NCBI GenBank assembly: GCA_949840935.1
Contig: CATKXX010000001.1
Location: forward strand, 124,001 to 188,000
Source of the DNA: an uncultured Acetatifactor sp.
Lineage (GTDB): Bacteria; Bacillota; Clostridia; Lachnospirales; Lachnospiraceae
Direction: 5' to 3'
DNA: 64,000 nt
Positions 7,328 to 15,315 of this stretch are shown in pieces. Made by a program: the position numbers and the translations under genes. The notes under the pieces are model-generated. The model was not told the DNA's origin, ran no database searches, and saw nothing but the letters and a program-made list of their open reading frames with translations. Position 1 is the stretch's first letter. Every line of letters starts with the position of its first letter.

Positions 7328-7468
7328 GTTGCACCAATCTGATTACAGCCGCAATATCACATGATGAACCGTTTCATAGAGCACGAAATTATGGGAGTGT
7401 GCAAAAAATATGGCATCGGCATCACGCCGTTTCTTCTCTTTGGAAAAATAGCATGGGAAGAAGGCTGA
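7328..7468 (+). pseudogene. Fragment of an aldo/keto reductase gene
   Basis: A short frame reads LQPQYHMMNRFIEHEIMGVC and then KKYGIGITPF. This matches the stretch of aldo/keto reductases where QYN-LNR and the CxxxGIGxTPxSPL segment precede the C-terminal half. A TGA closes the frame at 7466-7468 and nothing else of the gene is visible. The remnant is about 45 codons of a protein usually 280-330 long. Confidence 0.5.
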
Positions 7469-7527
7469 TGTTTATATGCTGACTTTGCGATTGCCCTAAC
7501 TTGAAAGCGTTTAATTTATAAAATTGA

Positions 7528-7556
7528 TTGAATAATAAAAAGTTTTATGGTAATAT
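7528..7556 (+). promoter_or_regulatory. Predicted promoter for pyrE
   Basis: TTGAAT at 7528-7533 and TAATAT at 7551-7556 with a 17-base spacer, in an AT-rich stretch. The leader to pyrE is about 145 bases; no PyrR-binding loop was recognised in it. Confidence 0.55.
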
Positions 7557-7706
7557 GAAAGGGATATTTGGAATCCTTTCCTATAGCAATGAGCCTGATG
7601 GAAAAGTGTGTATAGGCTAGAACCTGAGACAAAAGTGTGCAGCAGAGTGCTCTGGGAGAGAACGATACAGGCGGAAAGCATTGAAAATCGGAGGTTTTAG
7701 GATAAA

Positions 7707-8381
7707 ATGGAGGCATATAAGCAGGAATTTATCGAGTTCATGGTGGACAGCCAGGTTCTTAAATTTGGCGAGTTTACCTTAAAGAGCGGAAGGAAGTCCC
7801 CCTTTTTCATGAATGCGGGGATGTATATCACCGGTACGCAGCTTCGCAGGCTGGGAGAGTATTACGCAAAGGCAATTCACGATAATTTCGGGGACGATTT
7901 TGATGTGCTGTTTGGCCCGGCGTATAAGGGGATTCCTTTAAGCGTGGCCACTACGATGGCATACAGCCAGCTGTACGGCAGGGAAATCCGGTACTGCTCC
8001 AACCGTAAGGAGGTCAAGGATCACGGCGATGTGGGTATCCTTCTTGGCAGCAGCCTTAAGGACGGCGACAGGGTGGTGATCATCGAGGATGTGACCACAT
8101 CCGGCAAATCCATCGAGGAAACGTTCCCTGTGATCCGTGCCCAGGGCAATGTGGAGATCAGGGGGCTGATGGTTTCCTTAAACCGCATGGAAAAAGGGCT
8201 TGGCGGCAAAGTCAGCGCGCTGGAGGAGATTCGGGAGAAGTACGGCTTTGAAACGCGCGCCATTGTGACCATGCGGGAAGTCATTGAGTATTTATACAAC
8301 AGGCCCTGTAAGGGACAGGTGTACATTGACGATAAATTAAAGGCGGCGATTGATGAATATTATGAAGCATATGGCGCATGA
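7707..8381 (+). CDS. pyrE: Orotate phosphoribosyltransferase
   Basis: A 224-residue type I phosphoribosyltransferase that joins orotate to PRPP to make OMP in pyrimidine synthesis. The PRPP loop is VVIIEDVTTSGKS at about residues 132-144. The N-terminal part (LKFGEFTLKSGRKSPFFMN) and FGPAYKGIPLS match PyrE. The ATG is preceded by a GGAGG 12 bases away and an AGG closer. The gene stands apart from other pyr genes; carAB lie 29 kb downstream. Its own promoter is predicted at 7528-7556. It is followed by two small membrane protein genes. Confidence 0.95.
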   Translation: MEAYKQEFIEFMVDSQVLKFGEFTLKSGRKSPFFMNAGMYITGTQLRRLGEYYAKAIHDNFGDDFDVLFGPAYKGIPLSVATTMAYSQLYGREIRYCSNRKEVKDHGDVGILLGSSLKDGDRVVIIEDVTTSGKSIEETFPVIRAQGNVEIRGLMVSLNRMEKGLGGKVSALEEIREKYGFETRAIVTMREVIEYLYNRPCKGQVYIDDKLKAAIDEYYEAYGA

Positions 8382-8430
8382 TGAGAGAGATATCCTGTTG
8401 ACAGGAGAAAAGCGTGAAGGGAGCAGGACA

Positions 8431-8583
8431 ATGGAAGAAAAGGTTTACAAGATTATGAAGGGCGCGGGGGCAGCCAATATTGCCCTGGGAGTGATCTCGC
8501 TGATTGTGGGTATTGTGTCCGGGATTTTGATGATCGTCACCGGAGCCAGGCTGATCGCCGGAAAATCTAAAATCCTATTTTAA
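8431..8583 (+). CDS. Small membrane protein, 50 residues
   Basis: The N-terminus is charged (MEEKVYKIMKGAG), followed by one long hydrophobic segment of about 25 residues rich in Ile, Gly and Val (IALGVISLIVGIVSGILMIV order) and a basic tail. The start ATG 8431 has AGGGAG about eight bases upstream. The gene lies 49 bases after pyrE and ends before a terminator. Function unknown; the charge pattern fits a single- or double-pass membrane peptide. Confidence 0.6.
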   Translation: MEEKVYKIMKGAGAANIALGVISLIVGIVSGILMIVTGARLIAGKSKILF

Positions 8584-8599
8584 TAGAAGGGGCTTAGCC

Positions 8600-8644
8600 G
8601 GGCATTTCCTGAGAGGTCTGCGGACTTTTGGGGAGTGCCCTTTT
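8600..8644 (+). terminator. Rho-independent terminator after pyrE
   Basis: Stem GGGCA (8600-8604) with TGCCC (8636-8640), an inner AGGTC/GACTT stem, then TTTT. It ends nine bases before the next start codon. Confidence 0.65.
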
Positions 8645-8652
8645 AGAGTTTT

Positions 8653-8967
8653 ATGAAGAAAAATTATATTTTTACCAATAAAAAGCATTCCAATCGTGCC
8701 ATAATGGCTACGATTCTGGGGATCATCAGCCTGATCTCGCTGGGCGTCGTGCTGTTCATGACATACAGGAGGGACGGGGAGGCGGCCAACGGATATGGAT
8801 TTACGGGACTCCTCGCGGCTGTTTATTCCATGGTAGGACTGGGACTGGGTGTTGTGACCTTTCGGGATAAGAATTATTACCGGTTATTCCCTGTCCTGGG
8901 GACCGTGTTGAATCTGGCAGCCCTGGGGGGGATCAGCCTGATCCTGTACATGGGGGCGAAGCTGTGA
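8653..8967 (+). CDS. DUF6142-like small membrane protein
   Basis: A 104-residue protein with three hydrophobic helices after a charged N-terminus (KKNYIFTNKKHSNRA). The shape and location fit the DUF6142 family of Lachnospiraceae, which has no known function. No convincing ribosome binding site precedes ATG 8653, because the upstream terminator ends only nine bases before it. An initiation signal further in (ATG 8704) is no better. Translation may be weak or leaderless from a start inside the terminator region. It is followed by the M29 aminopeptidase gene on the same strand. Confidence 0.6.
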   Translation: MKKNYIFTNKKHSNRAIMATILGIISLISLGVVLFMTYRRDGEAANGYGFTGLLAAVYSMVGLGLGVVTFRDKNYYRLFPVLGTVLNLAALGGISLILYMGAKL

Positions 8968-9031
8968 GAGCGACAGGTTTTGGCGGCGGTGCTGCGCAGG
9001 ATATCAATGCAGCGACGAGGAGGGTTGGAAG

Positions 9032-11110
9032 ATGAGTGAAGCGGAAATATACAGAGAGCGATATGAATTGGCGCTGGGCAGGATCCGGGAGATTCCCGGA
9101 GAGCATTTCGGCGTGCCCGCGGTGGAGGCGTATTTTGCGGCGATGGCGGAGTTTGTACTGCTGATCGACGAGAACCGCAGATTCCTGGAGGGCGGCGGGC
9201 CCGGGGGCGCGTCCCTGGAGCAGCTCAAAGCCAGGAACAGGGCGCTGTACGAGGATATCCTTCCGGAAAATTATGGGGCCAGCTACGGCAACCCCGCCTG
9301 TGCGGTGCAGAGGCTGGGGGAGGAATTGGGGCAGGAGCTTTCCTTCCTGTATGCGGAGCTGCGAAGCATGATCGGCTTCTGCTATGAGGGAAGGCTGGAG
9401 GAGCTGGTGATCCGGATGGAGCTTCTGGTGGAGGTCTATACGGCGGCAGCCTGCGAATGGCAGGAGAACCGGAGGCTGCCGTCAGGGAGGGACATCAGGG
9501 GGATTCTGTACTGGTTTGTAAGTGATTATGCCGACGTGGCGGCGGAGAGAAGGATCCGGGAGCAGGTGTGCCCGGAGAAGTGTTTCGGGGCGGGTATCAT
9601 CTGTGAAAGCAATCTTGCCGATCTTCGGTATCTGTATGCCTATGGCGAGTATGTCAGCGAGAGTGTGCTGGAGATGGCGGAATTCTTAAACAGCCTGCCT
9701 CTGGAGACCATCGCGGCCATGGCGGATACTTTTACGGAAGGCTATCGCAAAGGCTTTGAGGTGACGAACAAGGATCTGTCCGGGAAAAAGACGGTGGCAC
9801 TGTATTACCAGATCGGTTTTGAGAGGATGATGAGGCGGGCCATAGAGAATTTCGGGCGCATGGGCTTAAAGCCTGTGATCTTCCGCAGCGCCGTCAGCGC
9901 GCTGGATCACCCTTCCCTGGTCAAAAGCGGATTTTACGGGGCAGTGCCCAACAGGCAGTATGAGTATGACCATAAGGATGACAGGGCTTTATTTCTGGAT
10001 AAAAATTATGTGAACCGCAGGCTGGAGGTGACGCGCACTGCCTACGAGCTGTTTAAGGAGCAGGCGGCAGGCTACGCAGGCCCTGCGGTGGTGGAGACCT
10101 TCGGGGAAGCTTCCTTTGACCCGGCGGCGAAAAAGGAGGCCGTCAGGCTGGACGGGGAACAGAACGAGCTTTGGGTGGAATACCGCACCCGGGCAGGGGA
10201 GCTTCAGAGGCAGTATATCCTGGAGGAGGAGCGCAGCTTTACTATTATTGCATTCCCCGTCCCGGAGATCGGCCCGGTTTTCCGGGAGCTGTTCCAGGAG
10301 ACAATCCGCATCAATACCCTGGATTACATGGTTTACCGCAGGGTGCAGCAGGATTTGATCGATACCCTGGATACGGCGGATTACTGTGAAATCAAAGGAA
10401 GCGGCGCCAACCGCACGGATCTGAGGGTGAAGCTGCACCGGCTTCAGGATCCCGGCAGGGAGACCGGCTTTGAAAACTGTGTGGCGGATGTGAATATTCC
10501 CGTGGGCGAGGTGTTCACCTCCCCGGTATTAAAGGGGACGGAGGGGCTGCTCCATGTGAGCCGCGTCTACCTTCAGGGGCTGGAATACCGCAACCTTGCC
10601 ATCACCTTTGAGGACGGTATGATCCGGGACTATACCTGTGACAATTTTGACACGCAGGAGGAGAACCGGGCGTTTATCAGTGAGAACATCCTGTTCCGTC
10701 ATCCTACCCTCCCTCTGGGGGAATTTGCCATCGGAACCAACACCACCGCCTATGTGGCGGCCAGACGGCTGGGGGTGGAGGATAAGCTTCCCATCCTGAT
10801 CGCGGAGAAGATGGGGCCGCATTTTGCCGTGGGGGACACCTGCTATTCCCATGTGGAGGAGATTCCCGTCCATAACCCTGACGGGAAGGAAATCGTGGCC
10901 AGGGATAACGAGGTGTCACTTCTGAGAAAGGAGAGGCCCGGGGAGGCTTATTTTAACTGCCATACGGATATCACCATCCCCTACGACGAGCTGGGGGAGC
11001 TGGCCGCCGTGAGAGCGGACGGCACGAGGATTCCCATTGTGCGGGACGGAAGGTTTGTCCTTCCGGGATGTGAGATATTAAATAAGGCGTTTGAGGAATG
11101 TGAGAATTGA
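9032..11110 (+). CDS. M29 family aminopeptidase with long N-terminal extension
   Basis: A 692-residue protein. The C-terminal 400 residues match M29 metallo-aminopeptidases (AmpS/AmpT type). Metal ligands fit at the Glu of VGEVFTSP (about 491), the Glu of GEFAIGTN (about 563), the His of GPHFAVGD (about 596), and the His and Asp of NCHTDITIP (about 641). The enzyme would remove N-terminal residues from peptides in the cytoplasm using two divalent metals. Family members are usually about 410 residues; the first 280 here are helical, acidic and unlike the catalytic part. ATG 9032 follows GGAGG by about nine bases. The gene precedes the purE run by 100 bases with no terminator seen between. Confidence 0.85.
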   Translation: MSEAEIYRERYELALGRIREIPGEHFGVPAVEAYFAAMAEFVLLIDENRRFLEGGGPGGASLEQLKARNRALYEDILPENYGASYGNPACAVQRLGEELGQELSFLYAELRSMIGFCYEGRLEELVIRMELLVEVYTAAACEWQENRRLPSGRDIRGILYWFVSDYADVAAERRIREQVCPEKCFGAGIICESNLADLRYLYAYGEYVSESVLEMAEFLNSLPLETIAAMADTFTEGYRKGFEVTNKDLSGKKTVALYYQIGFERMMRRAIENFGRMGLKPVIFRSAVSALDHPSLVKSGFYGAVPNRQYEYDHKDDRALFLDKNYVNRRLEVTRTAYELFKEQAAGYAGPAVVETFGEASFDPAAKKEAVRLDGEQNELWVEYRTRAGELQRQYILEEERSFTIIAFPVPEIGPVFRELFQETIRINTLDYMVYRRVQQDLIDTLDTADYCEIKGSGANRTDLRVKLHRLQDPGRETGFENCVADVNIPVGEVFTSPVLKGTEGLLHVSRVYLQGLEYRNLAITFEDGMIRDYTCDNFDTQEENRAFISENILFRHPTLPLGEFAIGTNTTAYVAARRLGVEDKLPILIAEKMGPHFAVGDTCYSHVEEIPVHNPDGKEIVARDNEVSLLRKERPGEAYFNCHTDITIPYDELGELAAVRADGTRIPIVRDGRFVLPGCEILNKAFEECEN

Positions 11111-11210
11111 ACTGTTACGAAATTCCAGAGTGAATTGCAAGAAACAGTTGCATGTGGAGGCTGATTTTAGTAAACTAAAAGGTAGTGAGGACTTTTATAA
11201 GGAGGATGTC

Positions 11211-11726
11211 ATGGCGAGTGTAGGTATAGTAATGGGCAGTGATTCCGACATGCCCATCATGGCAAAGGCGGCGGATATTCTGGAGGAGCTGGGCATATCT
11301 TATGAGATGGCGATCATCAGCGCCCACAGGGAGCCGGATGTCTTTTTTGAATATGCGAAGAGCGCGGAGGATAAAGGCTTCAAGGTCATCATTGCCGGAG
11401 CGGGCATGGCGGCGCATCTGCCTGGCATGTGTGCGGCAATCTTTCCCATGCCTGTGATCGGGATTCCCATGCACACGACTTCCCTGGGGGGACGCGATTC
11501 CCTGTACTCCATTGTACAGATGCCCTCCGGTATACCGGTGGCTACGGTAGCTATCAATGGCGGCGCCAATGCAGGGCTTCTGGCGGCAAGGATCCTGGCC
11601 ACCTCCGATGCGGCGCTGCTGCAGAAGCTGAAGGATTACAGCGCAGGGCTGAAGGAGCAGGTCATGGCGAAGGACGCCAGGCTGCAGGAGCAGGGCTACA
11701 GGGGATATCTGGAAAACAGAAAATAG
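11211..11726 (+). CDS. purE: N5-carboxyaminoimidazole ribonucleotide mutase
   Basis: A 171-residue PurE, which converts N5-CAIR to CAIR in purine synthesis. It opens with VGIVMGSDSDMPIM, has SAHREPD at about residues 42-48, and has the conserved IAGAGMAAHLPG and GIPMHTTSLGG segments. ATG 11211 follows AAGGAGG by five bases; an in-frame ATG at 11091 lies inside the aminopeptidase gene and lacks support. It is the first gene of a purE-purM-purN-purD run with gaps of 23, 32 and 53 bases. The separate ATPase subunit PurK is not in the window. Confidence 0.95.
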   Translation: MASVGIVMGSDSDMPIMAKAADILEELGISYEMAIISAHREPDVFFEYAKSAEDKGFKVIIAGAGMAAHLPGMCAAIFPMPVIGIPMHTTSLGGRDSLYSIVQMPSGIPVATVAINGGANAGLLAARILATSDAALLQKLKDYSAGLKEQVMAKDARLQEQGYRGYLENRK

Positions 11727-11749
11727 CAGACAGAGAAACGAGGAGAACA

Positions 11750-12772
11750 ATGGATTATAAGAAAGCAGGAGTCGATATTGAAGCGGGTTATCAGTCCGTG
11801 GAGCTGATGAAGAAATATGTGGAAGGAACCATGCGCCCTGAGGTACTCGGCGGCCTGGGAGGCTTTTCCGGGGCTTTTTCCATGGAGGCGGTCAAGGGGA
11901 TGGAGAAGCCCGTTCTGCTCTCCGGTACGGACGGTGTGGGCACGAAGCTGAAGCTGGCATTCCTGATGGATAAGCACGACACGGTGGGGATTGACTGTGT
12001 GGCGATGTGCGTCAACGATGTGGCCTGCGCAGGCGGCGAGCCTTTGTTTTTCCTGGATTATATCGCCTGCGGAAGGAATTATCCGGAAAAGATCGCGGCC
12101 ATTGTAAAGGGTGTGGCCGAGGGCTGCAGGCAGGCAGGCGCGGCGCTGATCGGCGGGGAGACCGCGGAGCATCCCGGGCTGATGCCGGAGGAGGAATATG
12201 ACCTGGCGGGATTTACGGTGGGTGTGGCGGATGAGAAGGATCTGATCACCGGTGAAAATATCCGGGAAGGGGATGCCCTGATCGGCATTGCTTCTTCCGG
12301 TGTGCATTCCAATGGCTTCTCCCTGATACGCAAGGTGTTTGAGATGACCAGGGAGAGCCTGGATACCTACTATGATGAGCTGGGGGATACCCTGGGAGAG
12401 ACGCTGCTTACGCCTACCAGGATTTATGTGAAGGCTTTGAGGGCGGTGAAGGAAGCAGGAGTGACGATCAAGGGCTGCAGCCATATTACGGGGGGCGGCT
12501 TCTATGAAAATATTCCCAGGATGCTGCCAGAGGGGATTACCGCAAGGGTGGAAAAGGACAGCTATGAGGTTCCCGCTGTGTTCCGGCTGCTTCAGAAGAA
12601 AGGCGGCATAGCGGAGGAAATGATGTACAATACATATAACATGGGCCTGGGCATGGTGCTTGCCGTGGATCCGGCCGATGCGCAGAAGACGGTGGATGTC
12701 CTCTGCGGCGCAGGGGAGAAGGCCTGGGTGGTCGGCAGATGTGAAGCCGGCGAGAAGTGTGTAAAGCTTTAA
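11750..12772 (+). CDS. purM: Phosphoribosylformylglycinamidine cyclo-ligase
   Basis: A 340-residue AIR synthetase, the usual length, that closes FGAM to AIR with ATP. It begins DYKKAGVDIEAGYQSVE, has LLSGTDGVGTKLK (about 63-75), MCVNDVACAGGEPLFFLDY (about 85-103), GGETAEHPGLM and, near the C-terminus, CSHITGGGFYENIPR. ATG 11750 follows GAGGAG by five bases, 23 bases after purE. Confidence 0.96.
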   Translation: MDYKKAGVDIEAGYQSVELMKKYVEGTMRPEVLGGLGGFSGAFSMEAVKGMEKPVLLSGTDGVGTKLKLAFLMDKHDTVGIDCVAMCVNDVACAGGEPLFFLDYIACGRNYPEKIAAIVKGVAEGCRQAGAALIGGETAEHPGLMPEEEYDLAGFTVGVADEKDLITGENIREGDALIGIASSGVHSNGFSLIRKVFEMTRESLDTYYDELGDTLGETLLTPTRIYVKALRAVKEAGVTIKGCSHITGGGFYENIPRMLPEGITARVEKDSYEVPAVFRLLQKKGGIAEEMMYNTYNMGLGMVLAVDPADAQKTVDVLCGAGEKAWVVGRCEAGEKCVKL

Positions 12773-12804
12773 CGCAGGGATTTACTCAGGCAGGAGAAAG
12801 GTGT

Positions 12805-13446
12805 ATGCATATGTTGAAGATAGTGGTCTGCGTGTCCGGCGGGGGCACGAACCTGCAGGCAATCCTGGATGCCATTGACAGCGGCAGGATCACCAATACG
12901 GAGATTGCTGCCGTCATCAGCAACAATGCCGGGGCGAAAGCGCTGGAGCGTGCCAGGGGGCGCGGGATTCCCGGGATTTTGATGAGCCCTAAGGCTTATG
13001 AGGACAGGAGCGCGTTCAACCGGGCGTTTACGGAAGAGATGCGCAGGCTGGCTCCCGACCTTATAGTGCTGGCGGGATTTCTGGTCAGGATCCCGGCGGA
13101 AATGGTGACGGAATTTTCCAACCGGATCATCAATATCCATCCTTCCCTGATCCCCTCCTTCTGCGGGGTGGGATATTACGGCCTGAAGGTACATGAGAAG
13201 GTACTGGAGAGAGGAGTAAAGATTACCGGGGCGACCGTGCACTTTGTCAATGACGGCATGGACGAGGGGCCGATCATTGCCCAGAGGGCGGTAGCCGTGG
13301 AGGAGGACGATACGCCGGAGAGCCTGCAGAGGCGCGTCATGGAGCAGGCGGAATGGATTTTGCTGCCGGCAGCTGTGGATGATATTGCAAATGGCAGGCT
13401 CAGGGTGTCGGACGGCAGGGTGTTGAGGACACCGGGGCAGGGATAA
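12805..13446 (+). CDS. purN: Phosphoribosylglycinamide formyltransferase
   Basis: A 213-residue GAR transformylase using 10-formyl-tetrahydrofolate. It opens with VVCVSGGGTNLQAI, has IINIHPSLIPSF (catalytic Asn and His near 107-109) and VHFVNDGMDEGPII (catalytic Asp near 146). ATG 12805 follows AGGAG by eight bases; ATG 12811 is also possible. It lies 32 bases after purM in the same operon. Confidence 0.95.
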   Translation: MHMLKIVVCVSGGGTNLQAILDAIDSGRITNTEIAAVISNNAGAKALERARGRGIPGILMSPKAYEDRSAFNRAFTEEMRRLAPDLIVLAGFLVRIPAEMVTEFSNRIINIHPSLIPSFCGVGYYGLKVHEKVLERGVKITGATVHFVNDGMDEGPIIAQRAVAVEEDDTPESLQRRVMEQAEWILLPAAVDDIANGRLRVSDGRVLRTPGQG

Positions 13447-13499
13447 AAACGGGAACAAATACGGCGGATGCCCGCAGGAGCAGGCAGGGAGGTATGAAC

Positions 13500-14777
13500 A
13501 TGAAGGTACTGATCATAGGAGGAGGCGGCAGGGAGCATGCCATTGCGACCAGCATGAAAAAGAGCAGCCGGGTGGAGAAGCTTTACTGTGTGCCCGGCAA
13601 TGCGGGGATCGCGCAGATCGCGGAATGCGAGCCGTCCATCGGGGTGATGGATTTCGACCGGATCATCGCCTATGCAAAGGAAAAAAAGGTGGATCTTGTA
13701 TTTGTGGCGCCTGATGATCCTCTGGCGGGGGGGCTGGTGGATGCCCTGGAGGCGGAAGGCATCCGTACCTTCGGGCCCAGGAAAAATGCGGCAATCCTGG
13801 AATACAGCAAGGCTTTCTCCAAGGATCTGATGAAGAAGTATGGTATTCCCACGGCGGACTACGGGAATTTCGACGACCCCGAGAAGGCGCTTGCTTATTT
13901 GGAGACCGCAAAGATGCCCATTGTGCTGAAAGCTGACGGGCTGGCGCTGGGGAAGGGCGTCCTGATCTGTAATACCCTGGAGGAAGCCAGGGCGGGAGTG
14001 AAGGAAATCATGCTGGATAAGCATTTCGGCAGCGCCGGGAACCGCATGGTCATCGAGCAGTTTATCACTGGCCCGGAGGTATCGGTGCTGTCCTTTGTGG
14101 ACGGGAAGACCATTAAGACCATGACCTCCGCGCAGGATCATAAGAGGGCAAAGGACGGCGACCAGGGACTGAATACAGGAGGGATGGGAACCTTTTCACC
14201 CAGCCCCTTCTACACGGAGGAAATAGACAGGTTCTGTTGGGAACATATTTACCAGGCCACTGTGGATGCCATGGCGGCTGAGGGAAGAGAATTCAAGGGA
14301 GTGATCTTCTTTGGGCTGATGCTTACCCCGGAGGGCCCCAGGGTGCTGGAGTTTAACGCACGCTTCGGGGATCCTGAGACACAGGTGGTGCTCTGCCGGA
14401 TGAAGAATGATATTATGGACGTGATAGATGCCTGCATCGACGGCACCCTTGACCAGATCGAGCTGCAGTTTGAAGATAACGCTGCAGTCTGCGTGGTGCT
14501 GGCTTCTGACGGTTATCCCGAGTCCTATGAAAAGGGATTTGAGATCACCGGGCTTGAAAAATTTGACGGGAAGGACGATTACTACTGCTTCCATGCGGGA
14601 AGCAGGATCGGCAAGGACGGTAAGACAGTCACAAACGGCGGGCGTGTGCTGGGTGTGACGGCTAAGGGGAAAACGCTGAAGGAAGCCCGCGCTAAGGCAT
14701 ACGATGCCACAGGATGGGTATCCTTTGAAAATAAATATATGCGTCATGATATTGGGAAAGCGATCGACGAAATATAA
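13500..14777 (+). CDS. purD: Phosphoribosylamine-glycine ligase
   Basis: A 425-residue GAR synthetase, an ATP-grasp enzyme that joins glycine to phosphoribosylamine. It opens with KVLIIGGGGREHAIA, has VLKADGLALGKGV (about 143-155), FITGPEVSVLSFVDG and LEFNARFGDPETQ near 285-297 (metal- and ATP-binding). GGGAGG lies seven bases before ATG 13500; the in-frame ATG at 13494 is only one base from it, so 13500 is preferred. It ends the purE-M-N-D run; purH and purF are not in the window. Confidence 0.95.
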   Translation: MKVLIIGGGGREHAIATSMKKSSRVEKLYCVPGNAGIAQIAECEPSIGVMDFDRIIAYAKEKKVDLVFVAPDDPLAGGLVDALEAEGIRTFGPRKNAAILEYSKAFSKDLMKKYGIPTADYGNFDDPEKALAYLETAKMPIVLKADGLALGKGVLICNTLEEARAGVKEIMLDKHFGSAGNRMVIEQFITGPEVSVLSFVDGKTIKTMTSAQDHKRAKDGDQGLNTGGMGTFSPSPFYTEEIDRFCWEHIYQATVDAMAAEGREFKGVIFFGLMLTPEGPRVLEFNARFGDPETQVVLCRMKNDIMDVIDACIDGTLDQIELQFEDNAAVCVVLASDGYPESYEKGFEITGLEKFDGKDDYYCFHAGSRIGKDGKTVTNGGRVLGVTAKGKTLKEARAKAYDATGWVSFENKYMRHDIGKAIDEI

Positions 14778-14813
14778 CAGGTATTAAAAATTTGCTATGG
14801 GAGATGATATTGT

Positions 14814-15272
14814 ATGGAGGGTTTCGGAAGCTTGGAAAAATATCATGTTCCTCAGGTCTGTATGGGCTGTGGGGGAGTAATGGTATTTAAAGGTGTAGGG
14901 GAATACCAGTGTGAGGAATGCGGGGCGGTGGACTATGACGATTACGGGAAGGTAAGAATGTACATAGAGGATCACCCCGGTGCCAATGCGGCACAGGTGG
15001 AGGAAAACACCGGTGTATCCCAGAAGATCATCCGGCAGCTGTTAAAGGATGGCAGGATTGAGGTGGCTGAGGGCTCCAAATCCTTCCTGCGTTGTGAGGT
15101 GTGCGGGAAGAGTATCCGGTCAGGGCAGTTCTGTCCCGAGTGTGAGGTGAAATTCCACCGCAGGATAGAAGAACAGCAGCGTGCCATCAATCTGAAAAAT
15201 ACCAAGGGTGTGGGTATGGGAGAGAAGGGTGACGAGGGGCAGCGCCGCTTCATGAGAAGGGGCGGTGCCTGA
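14814..15272 (+). CDS. Zinc-ribbon and helix-turn-helix protein (YvyF-like)
   Basis: A 152-residue protein with three parts. The first is a zinc ribbon with CMGCGG and CEECGA (about 16-41). The middle is a helix-turn-helix like segment with HPGANAAQVEENTGVSQKII. The third is a second zinc ribbon with CEVCGK and CPEC (about 95-113). A basic tail follows. This layout resembles YvyF/FlaR-type regulators linked to flagellar genes in Firmicutes, though no motility genes are seen here. The start follows GGGAG by about ten bases. It lies 36 bases after purD, with no terminator seen, so read-through from the purine genes is possible. Confidence 0.65.
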   Translation: MEGFGSLEKYHVPQVCMGCGGVMVFKGVGEYQCEECGAVDYDDYGKVRMYIEDHPGANAAQVEENTGVSQKIIRQLLKDGRIEVAEGSKSFLRCEVCGKSIRSGQFCPECEVKFHRRIEEQQRAINLKNTKGVGMGEKGDEGQRRFMRRGGA

Positions 15273-15315
15273 TAGAAATACGCCCGCGAGACAGAGGATA
15301 CAGAAAGGAAGACTT

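Noticed and set aside
7557..7706. PyrR attenuator before pyrE
   Set aside because: No PyrR binding loop or terminator/antiterminator pair was recognised in the leader.
11101..11210. Purine riboswitch before purE
   Set aside because: The 100-base gap shows only a weak AACTGTT/AACAGTT repeat and no conserved riboswitch core.
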